Shown piece after piece: positions 37,501 to 50,164 of a stretch of 64,000 nucleotides of DNA (the stretch's first letter is position 1; each line of letters begins with the position of its first letter). Origin of the DNA: Plantago ovata (lineage: Eukaryota; Streptophyta; Magnoliopsida; Lamiales; Plantaginaceae); assembly GCA_028274465.1 (NCBI GenBank), contig CM051458.1, positions 86,014,085-86,078,084 of the forward strand. Direction: 5' to 3'. Both the position numbers and the translations under genes were made by a program. Under the pieces are notes generated by a model, which saw only the letters and a program-made list of their open reading frames with translations, was not told where the DNA came from and ran no database searches.

Positions 37501-40500
37501 TAAAGAAAGACCTCACTGACCATCCACGGATACAGCTCTGAATAACAGTGGCAGCATTGACATGATCAGAAACACTCAATTGCTTACAGAAGGTACTTCT
37601 ATTATAGTACTTCCTACTTATCCAAGCCCTAGTGGCACGCTGGATGATGACTGTTGACTTTCTCAAATTGACAAAGTAATGCCTATCCACCGTAAATGAA
37701 AAATACGTTTCAAATTTCTCCCAATGCTTGCCCCCAGCTGCATGGACTTCGATAAATAAAAAAATGTAATAAGAAGTCAGAGCAAAGCACGGTATATGCA
37801 GATTCACTTGGTAAAGTTTATGCATAAAATTTCCTTGCCCACCTTTTGACTTGAGCTCTTTTACTGTTGCTTTCTTCTTTACTGATAACAAACCGAGTGC
37901 AGCACCTTGTAGGACCAGAGCAGCACTTTTTTTTCTTAAGTAATCTCGGCGTTTTGCATATCTTCTAAAATGAGACTGTATTATTGTTGCAGCATTCTCT
38001 GCAAATTTCATCATCAGACAGATAAGAAATTAATGACTCCCACTCGGAAGTTGGTTATTCAATTAAGAGTTTGACTTGAAACGTGATGAAGAAGGAAACA
38101 ACAACATAAATAAGCTGAACAAAAATAAAATACAAGTTCCTTCAGGGATTCCACAAGTACAGGGTCAATATATTAGGAAAAACTCAAAGTATATGTGAAA
38201 TTATTAAACACCACCTAGTTGACCATGTTTGTCAAACGAACAAAATTTGGGTTTTCGTTTCACAATTAACTAACATCAATCCTAGAAATTCCTGGTGGTC
38301 CAAGTTTTCAAATTTGAGAACATGCTGTGATTACTGTCATCGAGACAAAATATCTATTAAAGTCTTCTTGTTCAATCAGCAAAATCTCATGCTTCTTACC
38401 TCTTCGAATATTGCTGCTCTTTCTGCCTGCAGTTATAAAGGTTTGAGAAGGAAAATCAGCTGGCTTTGAGCTGCACTTGCCATTCTGCTGAACCATGTCT
38501 TGCCACCAAGCCATTATAACCTTAAAATCTTTTGTACTATCTGCACATGATGGTTTTTTATTACAAGAATTGCAGATAAATAACCTCCAATTTGGAAAAT
38601 GCATGTAATACTTGTTGCTTAGGGCGCTCATAAATAAAGAAGTATAATACTTGTTGCTCAACAGTTGGTCACAGACACTACCTAGTTATCCATTTAAGCA
38701 AGAAACTCACATTGAGAATGATACTGCTACTAGGAGCAAGGAGATGGGATGTAGACTTCATTAAGATTTTGGATTCAGTTTATATTAAGAGACTCTATGA
38801 TCTCAGGTTCTATATGACTTCGTCTTTTGTGGCAGCACTCATGTAACCAGAAAATAAATTAAAAAATAAATAAAGAAGTAATATGGAACATTAGATAGAA
38901 TGGATAGTTAGGAAACACCTTGCTTATTGTCCCTCTCGGTACTTAAGCGCCTGGTACTTGAACTTTGACAACTGAACCCCAGTAATTTATGAAAATTTAA
39001 CTTTTCCTGAAACACGAGAAGTTGCTGAAGTTAATGACGCCAACATTAGATAAAATGGAAGTCCATGTATTTCGAACTTTACCACATTTCGTTTGACTAA
39101 TAGCTGAACTGAGAGAAACACCAAGAGTACAATCACGGTCTGCGCATTACATGCACCTTTATGTTCCAATATGTCACTGACTTGTAAAACCTGCAAACCA
39201 CAATTTGCCTGTAAATAAATTGAATCCAGTGTCATTGTACACCAGTTTGATCACACTTGCAAAATTAATTAGAAACGTCATGAACCTTAATTGGTTGTGA
39301 TATAGGTACTTGGTAGAGCCCATCCCCCATGATTTTTTATTTTTTTTACACCAGGAGTGTGCTTGTCTGGAAATTTTATGAAATATATGAAAAATAACAA
39401 CTAAAGAAGGAAATGTTACAGGCTTACTGCTATGAGACAACTAGAAAAACAAATTGAATAGGATCTACGAAGTTCTCTTAATGACTTCTACAATTGTGGC
39501 ATGTACTATGCAGTTAGTTTGCCTATAAATCTAGTTGATCTAGTCTTGCATAATATATAAAAAAAAGCCAATGTTGTACCACTGCTCATTTTGTTGGTAC
39601 AAATCAAATCATGCTAATCATGCTAATGAGTGAACAATGCAAGTATTACTGCATTAGTTTTGTTAATCTTTTCTGCATTAAAGACAATAAGTAGCTAACA
39701 AACAAGACATATTCATCAGAAAGAAGACCAAGAACAGCTCTAAGATTTAGCATTGCCTCTCCGTCATACAACAAAACCCTCAAGTACAACTGAGTAGAGC
39801 ATATATACAAATAAATTTAAAATTTTTGTCATCTCACCAATTCATATCTGCCCTCATATTTATGACTACGCATTATAATGACATTATCCTTACCTCTGGG
39901 AAATTTCCCAACAGAGATGTTAGTTTCTGAGTAAGTAGGAAGTTGTGCACAGCATCTGTGTATTCAATTGCAGACATGATCGAGCCTTCTTGCTTTGTTC
40001 CATCTGAGTCCTGTCAAGCCAAGCAGATTAAAGTATCAAATTTTGTCAGGCAGAATGACAAACTGGAAAGAAAGATAGTAACAAACTACCTCAGAAGAAC
40101 ATGAACAGTCCTGTTCCCTGCGGAAGTAATAATCAAGCAGGCACCACATGGCTTTTCCATCCAGTAATGCGGACTGGTTTTCAACCTTCAATTTGTAAGT
40201 TTCACAGACAGCCTGAGGAAAGAATGCTTCGAGTATTTAGTTTGGAGGCAACAACTGAATTCCATGTAACCAAACGAAGATGTTAATGCAAACACAGCAA
40301 TTCAAATAGATAAATAATCTGACTTGCTGCTTGTTCCTCGACTCAATTCCACACCAATTCTTAAACAACTTACAATAAAATCGAAACTCAGAAACGTATC
40401 ATTTTTTGTTTTATTTATCATGTTGCCTTATTTTTATTTCTGCACCTGCTCTCCCCTGTAAAACGTGTAAACTCCACAAACATAACAAGGTGCTTAAGAG

Positions 40501-43297
40501 AATTTTGAGTTATGCACACACCTGAATCCAACTTAAAAGCAAGCCCAAGAGTGTCTGAGTACTTGATATTTCCTGGATAGCAGTGGAAACTGAATCAGAC
40601 TTCTGAACAAAAGGCATAAAAAATACGAACAGCATTCTCATCAAATTATTAGTCGAACTATTTCAAACTTAAACTATTTTCATCAGTTCCAATCAATAGT
40701 TATAGTTTACTTTCTAACAACTTTTAGTCACTGACAGTGTTAATAATAACAGGGGAATTGAATCATACCTTAACAACTCCTTGAATATGTGAAATTTCTT
40801 CAGACAAGACCGATCTACTGAGCAACAGAGGCAACTGCAGAATAAGAATTGCTAAAATGAGCGAATGGCTATGCACAATTTTCCTTAGAGTCTTAGACAC
40901 ACAAAGCGATAACGACAGAAATGATTTATTTGCCCATTGCTATCTGCTAGTAGGATCCAGCAAACACTTGAGACCTGAAATAATGAGAAGATAATGAATC
41001 TATTGAGTGACAAGTATCAGAAGCTCAAAACACACCTGTAGGTGCACAAACATGTTCCATAATAAGGCCAGTATAAGCTCCTTGTCCCCATTAACTAGAT
41101 CTTCTGCATCAATTTCAGTTCCATCTTCATCGATCAATGGAGTCCCAGCTTGTTTTAGATATTGAAGTGCAATACCACAATTACCAAGGCTCTTTTTTGG
41201 GGTGTCAGATGGGACCATCACTTTCTGTCAAATCAAAGTAAAAAAACAGCAATCAGATGATAAATTGATGATCAGCAGAAATATCCGAGAATGAAAAGAA
41301 AGCAATTAATTAGTTTACTATGCACCAGAGTTCGCACCATGAGAATAGAGGAATCATGTTTCAGGAGTTGGATAGCTCTGCAAAGCCGCACCCCATCTTG
41401 AAGATCATCGAATAAATCCTTGATTGTGAAATCGTACTCATTTAAAGGAGTCTGCATAGTTACAAGTTAATCATGACAGTGGTGAGCCCCGAAAATGAGT
41501 AAAGTGCATCGTCCTCCACAACCTCTCTTGATTATTTATGGTTTAGTGGAAGGTGATGCAATTATCCTATAAATGGGTGTAAAATCCATTCAAGAAAATG
41601 GTACTAAGACTACATAAGTAATCAACTATGGAAAAAGGTGCTTACTTGCTGGTAAGTTACTTTATATCCGACAATTGACAGATGTGCCAGAAGATTACCT
41701 TCCCCATGCATCACCTCAGAAGATAAAAACTCTATTTGGAAAAAAAGAGATGACAATAAGAAAGGAGTGATGCTAGATAAAACAGATATGAACAAACAAG
41801 TAGCACAAGCACAAACATATTGAGCATATTTATCTTCAGAAAAAGGGTCTATCTTACCAGTTATCACCTGGCAGCTTGATTTAACATTAGATTTCGGAGA
41901 GAAGAGTAGAGGTGATCCACCATCCAGTCCATCTATACCATATTTGAGGGGAAGACTTGTATAGGATTTGGCTCTATCAAGTATTATAACCAGCAAAAAG
42001 AACCTCTTCAAAATGACATTTCCTAACTTCTCATAGTAGCCCGGTCTGTATAATCCCTCAACCATCTTGTTGTAAGCATAAGCCTTAGCCAGATCAGTGT
42101 GTGAGAGAAACTGTTTTTCAATGACCATCCTCAAGAAAGCTGTTTCCTGGTCAGAGCTGATATCACCATCTGGCAACAAGGATTCACCTCCCAATATTAC
42201 ATACAAACCGATCCGAAGCCAAACAGGGTTATAACACATAAGAATCCGCATAACCTTCTCCTTCATCCCTACATCACTAACAATAGGACAACTTGCCCTC
42301 ATCTTTATCCTTCCTTGGTCAATATTCTGAAAGACAAAATAATGGAACATAAGTTCTGAAATGACAATAAATGCTATAGAAAACCAAAAACTATAGACAA
42401 TCCAAACTGTCCACATACATTGCAGTAACTGTTCAGTGGTGAACCCTACTACTACTATATAATATAATATGACATCAATTAAAGCATGATGAGTTTCCAT
42501 GAAACTCCTTGGTAGTGAAGGCAAGATGCATGCATAACTACATTAGTATAACTCATTAAGTAAACACGCAAACTTTACTCGAAAGATTTAAGAAACGAAA
42601 AAACCTTAGTTAGTTGAGACATTGCTTCGAAAATGTCAGTGCAAGTATCCAAGCTCAAATACATCCTCATTCTCTCCTTCAAATCTTCAAAACTACATAT
42701 CTCCTGCAATGAACCCCTCAATTTCAAAAACTTTGAGTCTGTATATTGACTCTTTTTCGCCCCACCCTCACCACTCCACAGCGAGTCTCTCTGCCGCTTC
42801 GGGCCTCTCCACGGCCCATCAACACCCACCCTCCCACCAATTCCACTCGCTCTCTTCCCATTTGGAAACGAAAATCCAACATTACCTAAACCTACACGAG
42901 AACCGTCGATCTCTCCGGTTAGGCTTGCCGGATCACATCCACAGGAGCTAGGGTTCTCAAATAAGAAATTGAGCCACACAGTAAGCGATCTAGACAGAGA
43001 CTTGAGAGATTTCTCCTTCTCGTGAAGAGCCTTACGGGCCGATTTAGATTGCTCGAGTTCGAATGCTTTTAATCTACGAGCGGTCTTCGATTTCAAGGCG
43101 GCAGACGATGATTTTAAAGCAGACGAAAGCGGAGTGTTCCTGCTGCCAGTGAAGAATTGTGGAGATTCTGCATTGTACGGAGCTTTCGAGGGCTGTTTGG
43201 GGGTTTTACAATTAGAAATGTCCCTGAAAATAGAAAGGTTCGGCGATGGAGAAGGTGGACAGGAGTTGAAAATGGGCTTCCGTTTACGGGAATCCAT
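34521..43297 (-). CDS. ASPM: ASPM homologue (abnormal spindle-like microcephaly-associated): CH domain, IQ repeats, ARM-like tail
   Basis: Microtubule/spindle-associated, calmodulin-binding protein family. Twenty-one coding exons join in phase: 43297-42605, 42326-41858, 41731-41646, 41451-41338, 41224-41036, 40834-40769, 40602-40522, 40212-40090, 40010-39894, 39190-39083, 39006-38919, 38540-38400, 37998-37843, 37746-37178, 37026-36886, 36741-36502, 35974-35693, 35589-35400, 35143-34918, 34842-34687 and 34608-34521, giving 1,440 residues. The N-terminal ~230 residues are basic and Ser-rich. Residues about 400-520 form the ASPM-type calponin-homology region (NLLAHLSIVGYKVTYQQ, DLQDGVRLCRAIQLLKHDSS, NCGIALQYLKQAG). 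Residues about 760-1220 carry IQ motifs (AATIIQSHFRRYAKRR, IIIQSHFRGWMARR and others). The ~220-residue tail is ARM-like (LSTLRNLARYPHL). A Met 14 codons further up (43339) is an alternative start. See findings for the IQ exon duplication. Confidence 0.95.
36480..37110 (-). repeat. Tandem duplication of IQ exon plus intron inside ASPM
   Basis: Exons 36741-36502 and 37026-36886, and the downstream half of exon 37746-37178, are copies of one 80-residue unit starting HSAATKIQSHFRGW. The introns upstream of exons 36741 and 37026 are also near-identical (plus-strand AAAATAAAGTTGAGAATTAT at about 36769 and 37049, 280 bases apart). The middle copy is short, ending after 47 residues. Confidence 0.9.
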
Positions 43298-43382
43298 TGT
43301 TGATTGCTTCGCTGGGAATTTGAGAAATGTCTGCAACAACCCTGGAAGAGGAAGAAGAAGAGGAAAGAAAATGAAATGTTTA

Positions 43383-43387
43383 CCGTT
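43383..43387 (-). promoter_or_regulatory. Candidate MSA-type (AACGG) mitotic element upstream of ASPM
   Basis: On the minus strand, CCAAACGGTAA lies about 85 bases before the ASPM ATG. It contains the AACGG core bound by three-repeat MYBs in G2/M genes and matches the longer consensus at 9 of 11 positions. A single pentamer core is weak evidence, but the setting (a spindle gene without a TATA box) fits. Confidence 0.3.
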
Positions 43388-43570
43388 TGGGATTTGAATT
43401 TAAACTTCAACCCAAATAAGCGGTTTCTTTTTCCACCTTTTAGCTTTATTATTTATTCCTTCAATAATCCTGGGGAATATTTGATTTCAATTCATTAGTT
43501 CGGATTTCCGAAATAATTACAGGCTGCTGTTTGGGTCTCACTTTTTGTTATAGTAGTAAATCATCATGCC

Positions 43571-43800
43571 ACTTCCTTCCTCCTCCCTCTAAAACTTCCC
43601 ATTTAATTTTGTTGATTTTTTAAATATATGTTTGACTCCGAATTAATACTAAATCGTACCGAAAAATCAATATTTAAACTTATAATATAATTTTCAAAAT
43701 TACTTTTTCGATATGAATTATGATTAATTCGGAATCAAATATAGACTAAAAAAAGTCAACAAAAACAAATTGGAAGCTTTAGCAGGGACGGAGGAAGTAC
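43571..43800. mobile_element. MITE with CTCCGTCCC-type terminal inverted repeats
   Basis: The left end ACTTCCTTCCTCCTCCCTCT followed by AAAACTTCC pairs with the reverse complement of the right end ACTTCCTCCGTCCCTGCT followed by AAAGCTTCC. Such CTCCGTCCC termini mark Stowaway/mariner-type miniature elements common in plants. Length is about 230 bp, with no coding capacity. The target duplication is not clear. Confidence 0.65.
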
Positions 43801-44029
43801 TATTTATATATAAAAACTCAATCCTCAGTCTCCACGTAGATTAATCAGAGGAATATAAAGGCCATGTTTGGGTAATCTTCAACATATATCTCCCGGGTGA
43901 ACTAAATTCTAAGAGCATAATGTAAGATCAAACGGAAGCTAAAAATCAATGTTTTTTTTAGTTTCATTTCACTTTTATACTTTTGTTCTCCAATTATTCG
44001 TGTTTCAATCATGGGACTTATTTCTCATA
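43801..44029. other. Intergenic DNA, nothing recognised
   Basis: Short AT-rich interval between the MITE and the mitochondrial-like insert. Confidence 0.4.
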
Positions 44030-44445
44030 TCAATCGGTTAGAGCACCGCCCTGTTCAGGCGGAAGTTGCCGGGCTGGAAAGAAAGGGCTCCGCCATATGC
44101 CTCGCTGCGCGAACCTCTGTCTCTTTGTTGCTCGGATTGCCCGTTCTTCATCAACAATAGATCAAATAGAGCATCGTTAAAGACAAGAGGAATTGGCAGG
44201 TTCAAGTCTTATGGACTCCTCATAAGTGTTATGAGCGTTGCATCAAATGAAAAACCTGCGATCCCTCAGCGCTAAGTCATGCAGGACACTTCACTGCCCC
44301 CATTCACTAGCTCAAAAAGAGCTTCAATGGCGTAGTTCGGAACTGAAGTGAGCAAAAAGACCAAGCTCTCTCCCAGCCAGCAGAGATCTTCTCTCAGTAA
44401 TGGACTTCCTTCTTTCAACTCAACGAAAAGCTAAAAGCCCTCTTT
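44030..44445 (+). other. Probable nuclear insert of mitochondrial DNA (NUMT) with tRNA-Asp-like fragment
   Basis: Composition changes abruptly to about 50% GC. CAATCGGTTAGAGCACCGCC followed by CTGTTCAGGCGGAAGTTGC (about 44031-44068) matches the D-arm and anticodon stem of plant organellar tRNA-Asp. The anticodon loop is altered from the family's GTC context, and the acceptor and T arms are missing. The rest, including CTTTCAACTCAACGAAAAGC followed by TAAAAGCCC near 44416-44443, reads like plant mitochondrial intergenic DNA. Identification is from memory of organellar sequences; no functional tRNA is present. Confidence 0.7.
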
Positions 44446-44449
44446 TTTC

Positions 44450-44905
44450 ATCGGCAATATTGTTGAGATCATGACACTTATTCCTGAAATCATGGGCAAT
44501 ATTATTGAGATAATGAGAATTATTACTGAGATCATGGGCAATATTGTTGAGATCATGAGACTTATTCGTGTGATCGTTGTACTCTATTCGTGAGATCAAG
44601 GTACTTATTCCTAAAATCATGGGACTTATATATTAATTAAGATCATGTTAAACATAGATTTAAGATCATGAGACTTGTTTCTCAGATCATGTAACCTTTT
44701 TTTTTTTCCATGTGTTCATGAGACTTATTCTTTGAGATCATGAGATTTATTCATGAGATCATGAGACTTATTAAGATCATGTTGGACATAGATTTAAGAT
44801 CATGAGACTTATTTTTGAGATCGTGTGACTTAATTATTTGTGTGTTCATAAGACTTATTTTTAAGATCATGGACAATATTATTGAGATCATGGGACTTAA
44901 TCCTC
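44450..44905 (+). repeat. Degenerate minisatellite of GAGATCATGAGACTTATT units
   Basis: More than a dozen variants of GATCATGAGACTTATT and GATCATGGGCAATATT follow one another with spacers of a few to about 20 bases. No coding meaning is seen. It abuts the mitochondrial-like insert on its right side. Confidence 0.85.
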
Positions 44906-46470
44906 ACAATATTTCTCATGATATCAACAATATTTCCCCCAAACTAGCCATGATAAAATTAGCTGCTACGTTCCCTTTGTCTCAGCCCCCAATTTCATCT
45001 TCCCAAATACTCATCAGTCCCGATCATTTCTTTACATTTCGTTTTGTTGATTTTTGTGTGCTCTGCTTGACCTCATTTTACTCCTAAATTATAACGAACA
45101 ATTAATTTGTGAAAGCATATTATGAAAATATAGTGTCTCTACTTTCATTATATAATTTTATCAATTATTTTTCGTTAAGATTTATGATTTATTAGAGGTC
45201 AAATGAAGTGACGAAAAAGTCAACAAAATAAACGTAAAGAAATGACTGGGACGGAGAAAGTATCAATTAGTAATGTAGCAGTAGTACTAATTGCACCGGT
45301 TGTTTTGAAGAAAAAAAAAAACTCTTCAAGCAAACTAAACAAATAAACAATAAACAATTGATCTCTCAATTCCACAATAAACAATGTAGGACCATGGTAG
45401 AAATTCCAATTCAACACCCAAGTAACCCATCAAAACTACAATTGATGTCCACAACCAACTTCGACCATGTCTCACCGGCCACCATCGCCACCCTCATTAA
45501 CGGCCCGCTCAACCATAGTAGGGGGCGTGGAACAGGTGAAAAATCGAGAATCCAGAGATTGTTGCAAAGAAGAGAGAGAGAGGGGATCAATATGTAGATA
45601 GATTAGAAGGAAGACGAAAGACAATTTACTAAAAGGTCCCCTATATATTTGTAATTGATTACATATTTATTACTGAATTTTGTAGTATTATTATAGCTTC
45701 TTGTTTGAGGTAATTTTATAATTTATATAAATTGGTCTATACTAGAGACCGTCTACTAGGAGACCCACTAAACTGATAATGATTATAAATATGATAATTA
45801 GTTAATTTTTACGAATATATTTAGTAAACTAACTGCCTCATTAGTTTTTGATACATTATATGAATATATTTTTAAAATATGTATGTTACAGGAATGCTTA
45901 ACTGATAACTTATAAAATATTATAAACGTACGTAAACGCCTAACTGATAGTTTAGAATCTAGTTGATTAGATAAGTTAGTAATCATATTTTTTTTTTTAA
46001 AGATTTATTTCTTACGTATTTCTTTTGTCCGTTATCAATAGGTTTTTTACATTTTTTTTTTTTTTTGCAGAATTTAGCTTACAATTTTAATATCGGTGCA
46101 CCACCAAACTAAACACCACATTGTTTAAAGAATAAATGTGGGGTTTCGGTTTTCCACTTACGGATATATAGCGGGTTCCGGGTTAAACTCTATCCCTATT
46201 CTCTACCAAATACTTGTTATCGAAGACCGAATATTAAACAAGTAAACGGGTTCAGTTTGGTAGAACCCGACCCATTTGGAACCTAATCGAGCCCACCCGT
46301 TTAGAACAGCAGTACAACACCAATGAGTCAAATAGGAGTACATGATTGGTCGAAGGCTCAGCTGTAATTTTTCTCCGAGAGGGTACGGAAAAAGGAAAAA
46401 AAAAAAGAAAAAAGGAAAAAGGAAATTACAAATCCTCTCTGTTCTTATCTATACATACACACTTTTGTTG
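44906..46470. other. Intergenic DNA with degraded MITE
   Basis: The stretch at about 45080-45265 begins CTCCTAAATTATAACGAAC and ends in CTGGGACGGAGAAAGTA, a CTCCGTCCC-type miniature element. The same core lies at about 16012-16150. Other parts show nothing recognisable. A purine-rich tract at about 46380-46430 precedes the Derlin promoter. Confidence 0.5.
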
Positions 46471-46476
46471 TACGAG

Positions 46477-46485
46477 TATATAAAA
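46477..46485 (+). promoter_or_regulatory. TATA box of the Derlin gene
   Basis: TATATAAAA lies about 175 bases upstream of the start codon, a good TATA consensus in the right orientation; transcription would start near 46510. Confidence 0.6.
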
Positions 46486-46658
46486 CTCTTCAGATATTCG
46501 ATCGTCCGATATTTCAGCTGAAGCTTTTCTGGAGTCATGTGTTCTCGTTGATTAGACCGACCCAATCTATCGTGAAGGAAGAAAAGGGGGAAATATTAGG
46601 GTTTTGTTTCATCTGTTGTTAATTTGATTGATTGATTAAGCGAGGAGGAGGAGCTAGA

Positions 46659-49263
46659 ATGGCACAAGCTGTGGAAGAATGGTACAAGCAGATGCCAATC
46701 ATTACTCGATCGTATCTCACAGCTGCAATCGTTACCACCATTGGCTGTTCTCTCGAGGTAACCTAACCTCTTTTTTTTTCCCTATCCTTTTGTGGAATGC
46801 CTATTTGACATTGTTCAATATGTGGATTGCACTTTGCGCTTTTTTGTGTTACTTTGGGAAGCTTAGATGTCTAATTTCTATTTTTATTTAAGATTATTAT
46901 TATTATGCACATGGACAATTAAGTATTTTACCAAAGAGTTTTTGATTGCCAGTTTTTATTTTCCGGTGGAATAAATGAATTTGTTTGGTTTTGCCATTAT
47001 ATTTTAGGATAAATGTAAATGTAGTGGGAAAGGGTCTTGCACTCTTGTTAAGAGATATAGTAGTTTTGGAATGGTGGGAGAAGCAACTAATGTCTTGTTG
47101 GTCCTGTGAACTGCAGATAATATCTCCATATGACCTGTACTTGAACCCAAGGCTAGTGGTGAAGCAGTATCAAATCTGGCGTGTCGTTACCAACTTTTTA
47201 TATTTCCGAAAAATGGGTAAGTTACTGTATATATATGAGTAGAAGTTAATGATTGTATGAATTGTTTTTTATTATACGGTTCTGCAATGATTACCATTCG
47301 ATTCGGTGCATTTGTCAACTCCAAAGCATACCGAGTTTCATTGTGAATTATGACTGTATATCCGTATGCTACTGGCAACTTGATATCTTGCATTATGGGT
47401 CCTAGAATGCAATTGATTTTCCATGTTAGTGTTACATTCAGAGATGAGTTTATTTCAGAAAGGAAGTACCTCTATATAAGGATATCGAACAAGATGTTTA
47501 AGATCCTAACGCTAAAGAAGCTAACAATGGCATGGAAGTGAAGTTATCTTTGCTTCTTCATTTAATTTTGGCTTATTATCCACATCTCGTTATCACCCGA
47601 TGTTGTGTTATGGGATGTTTCTTTACTAAAACTCTGCTATCCGATATATGGTTCATAACTCTAATTGCCATTAGGGCAATTGAAAATGGAATATTCTTAT
47701 GGGAATCTCAGCCATCTCAAACACGCGTGTACACATAAACAATATATTTAGCCTGTCCGCTTAGATGTTATCCTTGTGCTTCTCCATAAACACAGCAATG
47801 TCTGAACGCAGGCTGTTTGTGTGGTTCCTTCTGAATCTTGAATTACCAGTGTAACACCGTAAGAATGGACTTGCTTCCCAGTTTAGCCCAATGCAAGCTT
47901 CTCTTTCCAAACGATTTGAATATCCTAATCCTGACAGCATGTATATTTTAACCAATTTATGAGTTCTATATGGTAGATGGATGGAGATATGGTGCTGGAT
48001 GACTAAAACTTGCTAATGTTATGGATCAATTAGGAGAAATATGATAACATGATGATACTGTCTAGGTAATCAGTCCATTAACACATTCTGATTTGCTGGT
48101 TTCTCCAGATTTGGACTTTCTGTTTCACATGTTCTTTCTTGCTCGTTACTGCAAGCTTCTTGAAGAGAATTCCTTCCGTGGGAGGACTGCAGATTTCTTC
48201 TATATGCTGCTATTTGGGGCATCTGTTTTGACTGGAATTGTACTTGTTGGTGGAATGATTCCATATGTATCGGAATCATTTGCAAAGATTATATTCCTCA
48301 GCAATTCTCTCACGTTTATGATGGTTAGTTCACCTACATCTAGAATTGCCTGTGATAAATGATTTTGTCCATGAAATCATACACTCTCCCCTCCATGAAT
48401 CACAAATTATTTTCTGTTGCAGGTGTATGTGTGGAGCAAGCAGAACCCGTACATCCATATGAGCTTCTTGGGCCTTTTTACTTTCACAGCAGCATACCTA
48501 CCCTGGGTTAGTGACTTACAAATTCATAAGCTTGCATAGCAATTTCTCATATTCATGTGGGCCATCTTTCCTATAATAAAAATTCACAGATGCCTCTATG
48601 GCTCTATCTTATCATCCTATCGATCAGTCTAACTAAAATAAAACATGGATCTTGTTTTTCTGTTGCTTAACTTCCCAGTTTTAGGTAATTGCATACAAAA
48701 GTAGGAAAACATTTAAATAATCCGCATGGTTGAATATTTCTAGGTAGCGTGTCCACTTAATATAATGACTCTGTAAACTGAGTCTTGAGATGGGTTGTAT
48801 ACTGGTGTGGTACTTCAGACTTTGGTTGTTTGCCATATTTCTACCGCAGTAAGAATGATAGTGAGTTTCATGTTGCAGGTTCTTCTTGGGTTCTCTGTGC
48901 TTGTTGGAGCTAGTGCTTGGGTGGATCTGCTGGTATGTCCGCTTCATTCCTATGCAAATTAGTCCTCTCTTTAAACAAGTTCTCTTAGTATTTCGAAGAT
49001 GTTCTATTCAGTTGGCATACTATATGACTCTTGCTACTCTGGAGAGGATGCCTTTACTAATATTTTAAATTTGAACATTGGTTCAGGGAATGATTGCAGG
49101 CCATGCCTACTACTTTCTTGAAGATGTGTACCCACGTATGACTGGGCGACGACCACTGAAGACTCCAGCTATTATTAAAGCTTTATTTACAGAGGAGCCT
49201 GTAGTGGCAGCTAGACCTGCACAAGTCCGGTTTGCTCCACCGGTAGATGTTCATGGGAACTAA
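46659..49263 (+). CDS. DER2: Derlin-2-type ER-associated degradation membrane protein
   Basis: Rhomboid pseudoprotease of the ER membrane that helps retrotranslocate misfolded proteins for ERAD. Six exons join in phase: 46659-46757, 47117-47216, 48109-48323, 48423-48506, 48879-48932 and 49087-49263, giving 242 residues, the usual plant DER2 length. Visible are the N-terminus MAQAVEEWYKQMPIITRSYL, the Derlin loop PRLVVKQYQIWRVVTNFLYF with its conserved Trp-Arg pair, a GGMIP turn after the second hydrophobic region, YVWSKQNPYIHMSFLGLFTF, and GMIAGHAYYFLEDVYPRMTG near the end. Several membrane segments are evident and no rhomboid catalytic Ser/His dyad is present, as expected. Close similarity to the Derlin-2.1/2.2 type, rather than Derlin-1, is judged from the N-terminus and length. 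All introns are GT-AG. Confidence 0.96.
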
Positions 49264-50164
49264 TTAAGTTATGTGATGCGTAGTTGATCATGGTTGAGCT
49301 TAGTTTCAATTCACCAGGGAATTATTCAGATGCCTTGTCCATAACTTAAAAGCTAGCTATAGTTCTTATTCCCTATCTATCCTTGGTGTTCAGTTTTACC
49401 TCCGAAAGTGTAAAAATGCACCAGAAATGTCAATCTGTTTTCCTATAAAGTTTCTGTGCATTACACCATTTTGGTATATATGCAATCACTTTGAACCAAG
49501 AACGGTATTTCTTTGCCTTTTCAATTTACTTTATTTGCTGGTGAACGGTTTCACTTGTGATTTGTGAAGCTTGCAGGCTCTGTGACTCTCGTTTCTCGGC
49601 AGAGCAGAATATAAATGGTCCCTTGAATCCAATGTAACTTACCTTTTGAATCCATGCTTTTTTTACACTAATCTTCTCCATGGCCGCCTGGCCTTTGCTG
49701 CTAGAAAATGTCAGCATCAGGTGCTTGTAGTGATTCATTTTCATCATGTTGCCTGGTGTTTTAATTAGAAACCACCTAATGAACTGAATTTGCTATAGGT
49801 TCTTCGTAAATGGCATCCGTGAGTACTCTTCATTTCTCTTTGCCATTATTAGTTATTCAAACAGGGAAAGAAGGAATTTGGAGTTACTAATGTAAAATCG
49901 GTTTGAACTGCATTTCATGTTCCAATATTCTCAGCTCCAATTTACACTTTAGTACAGACTACAGACACGAGAATTTGGTTAGGTTTTGTGAGGGAGACTG
50001 TCAATCTACCCACCTGTGAGGTTTAATCTTCTTTTTTATGTTCCTCTTGTATTTGTATACAGTACGTTACAATTTGTGGTTTTACATTCAGGTGAACCCC
50101 TGGGGGGTGGGGTGGGGTGTAAACCGATGGAGCTAATGTAAATAGACCGTCAATATCAAAACTA
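49264..50164. other. Derlin 3' UTR and intergenic DNA
   Basis: A G-rich tract lies at about 50099-50119. No gene recognised. Confidence 0.45.

Noticed and set aside
42622-42951. 109-codon plus-strand frame
   Set aside because: Antisense of ASPM exon 1.
44031-44068. Functional tRNA gene
   Set aside because: Only the D-arm and anticodon arm are recognisable; the acceptor stem and T arm are missing and the anticodon loop is altered.
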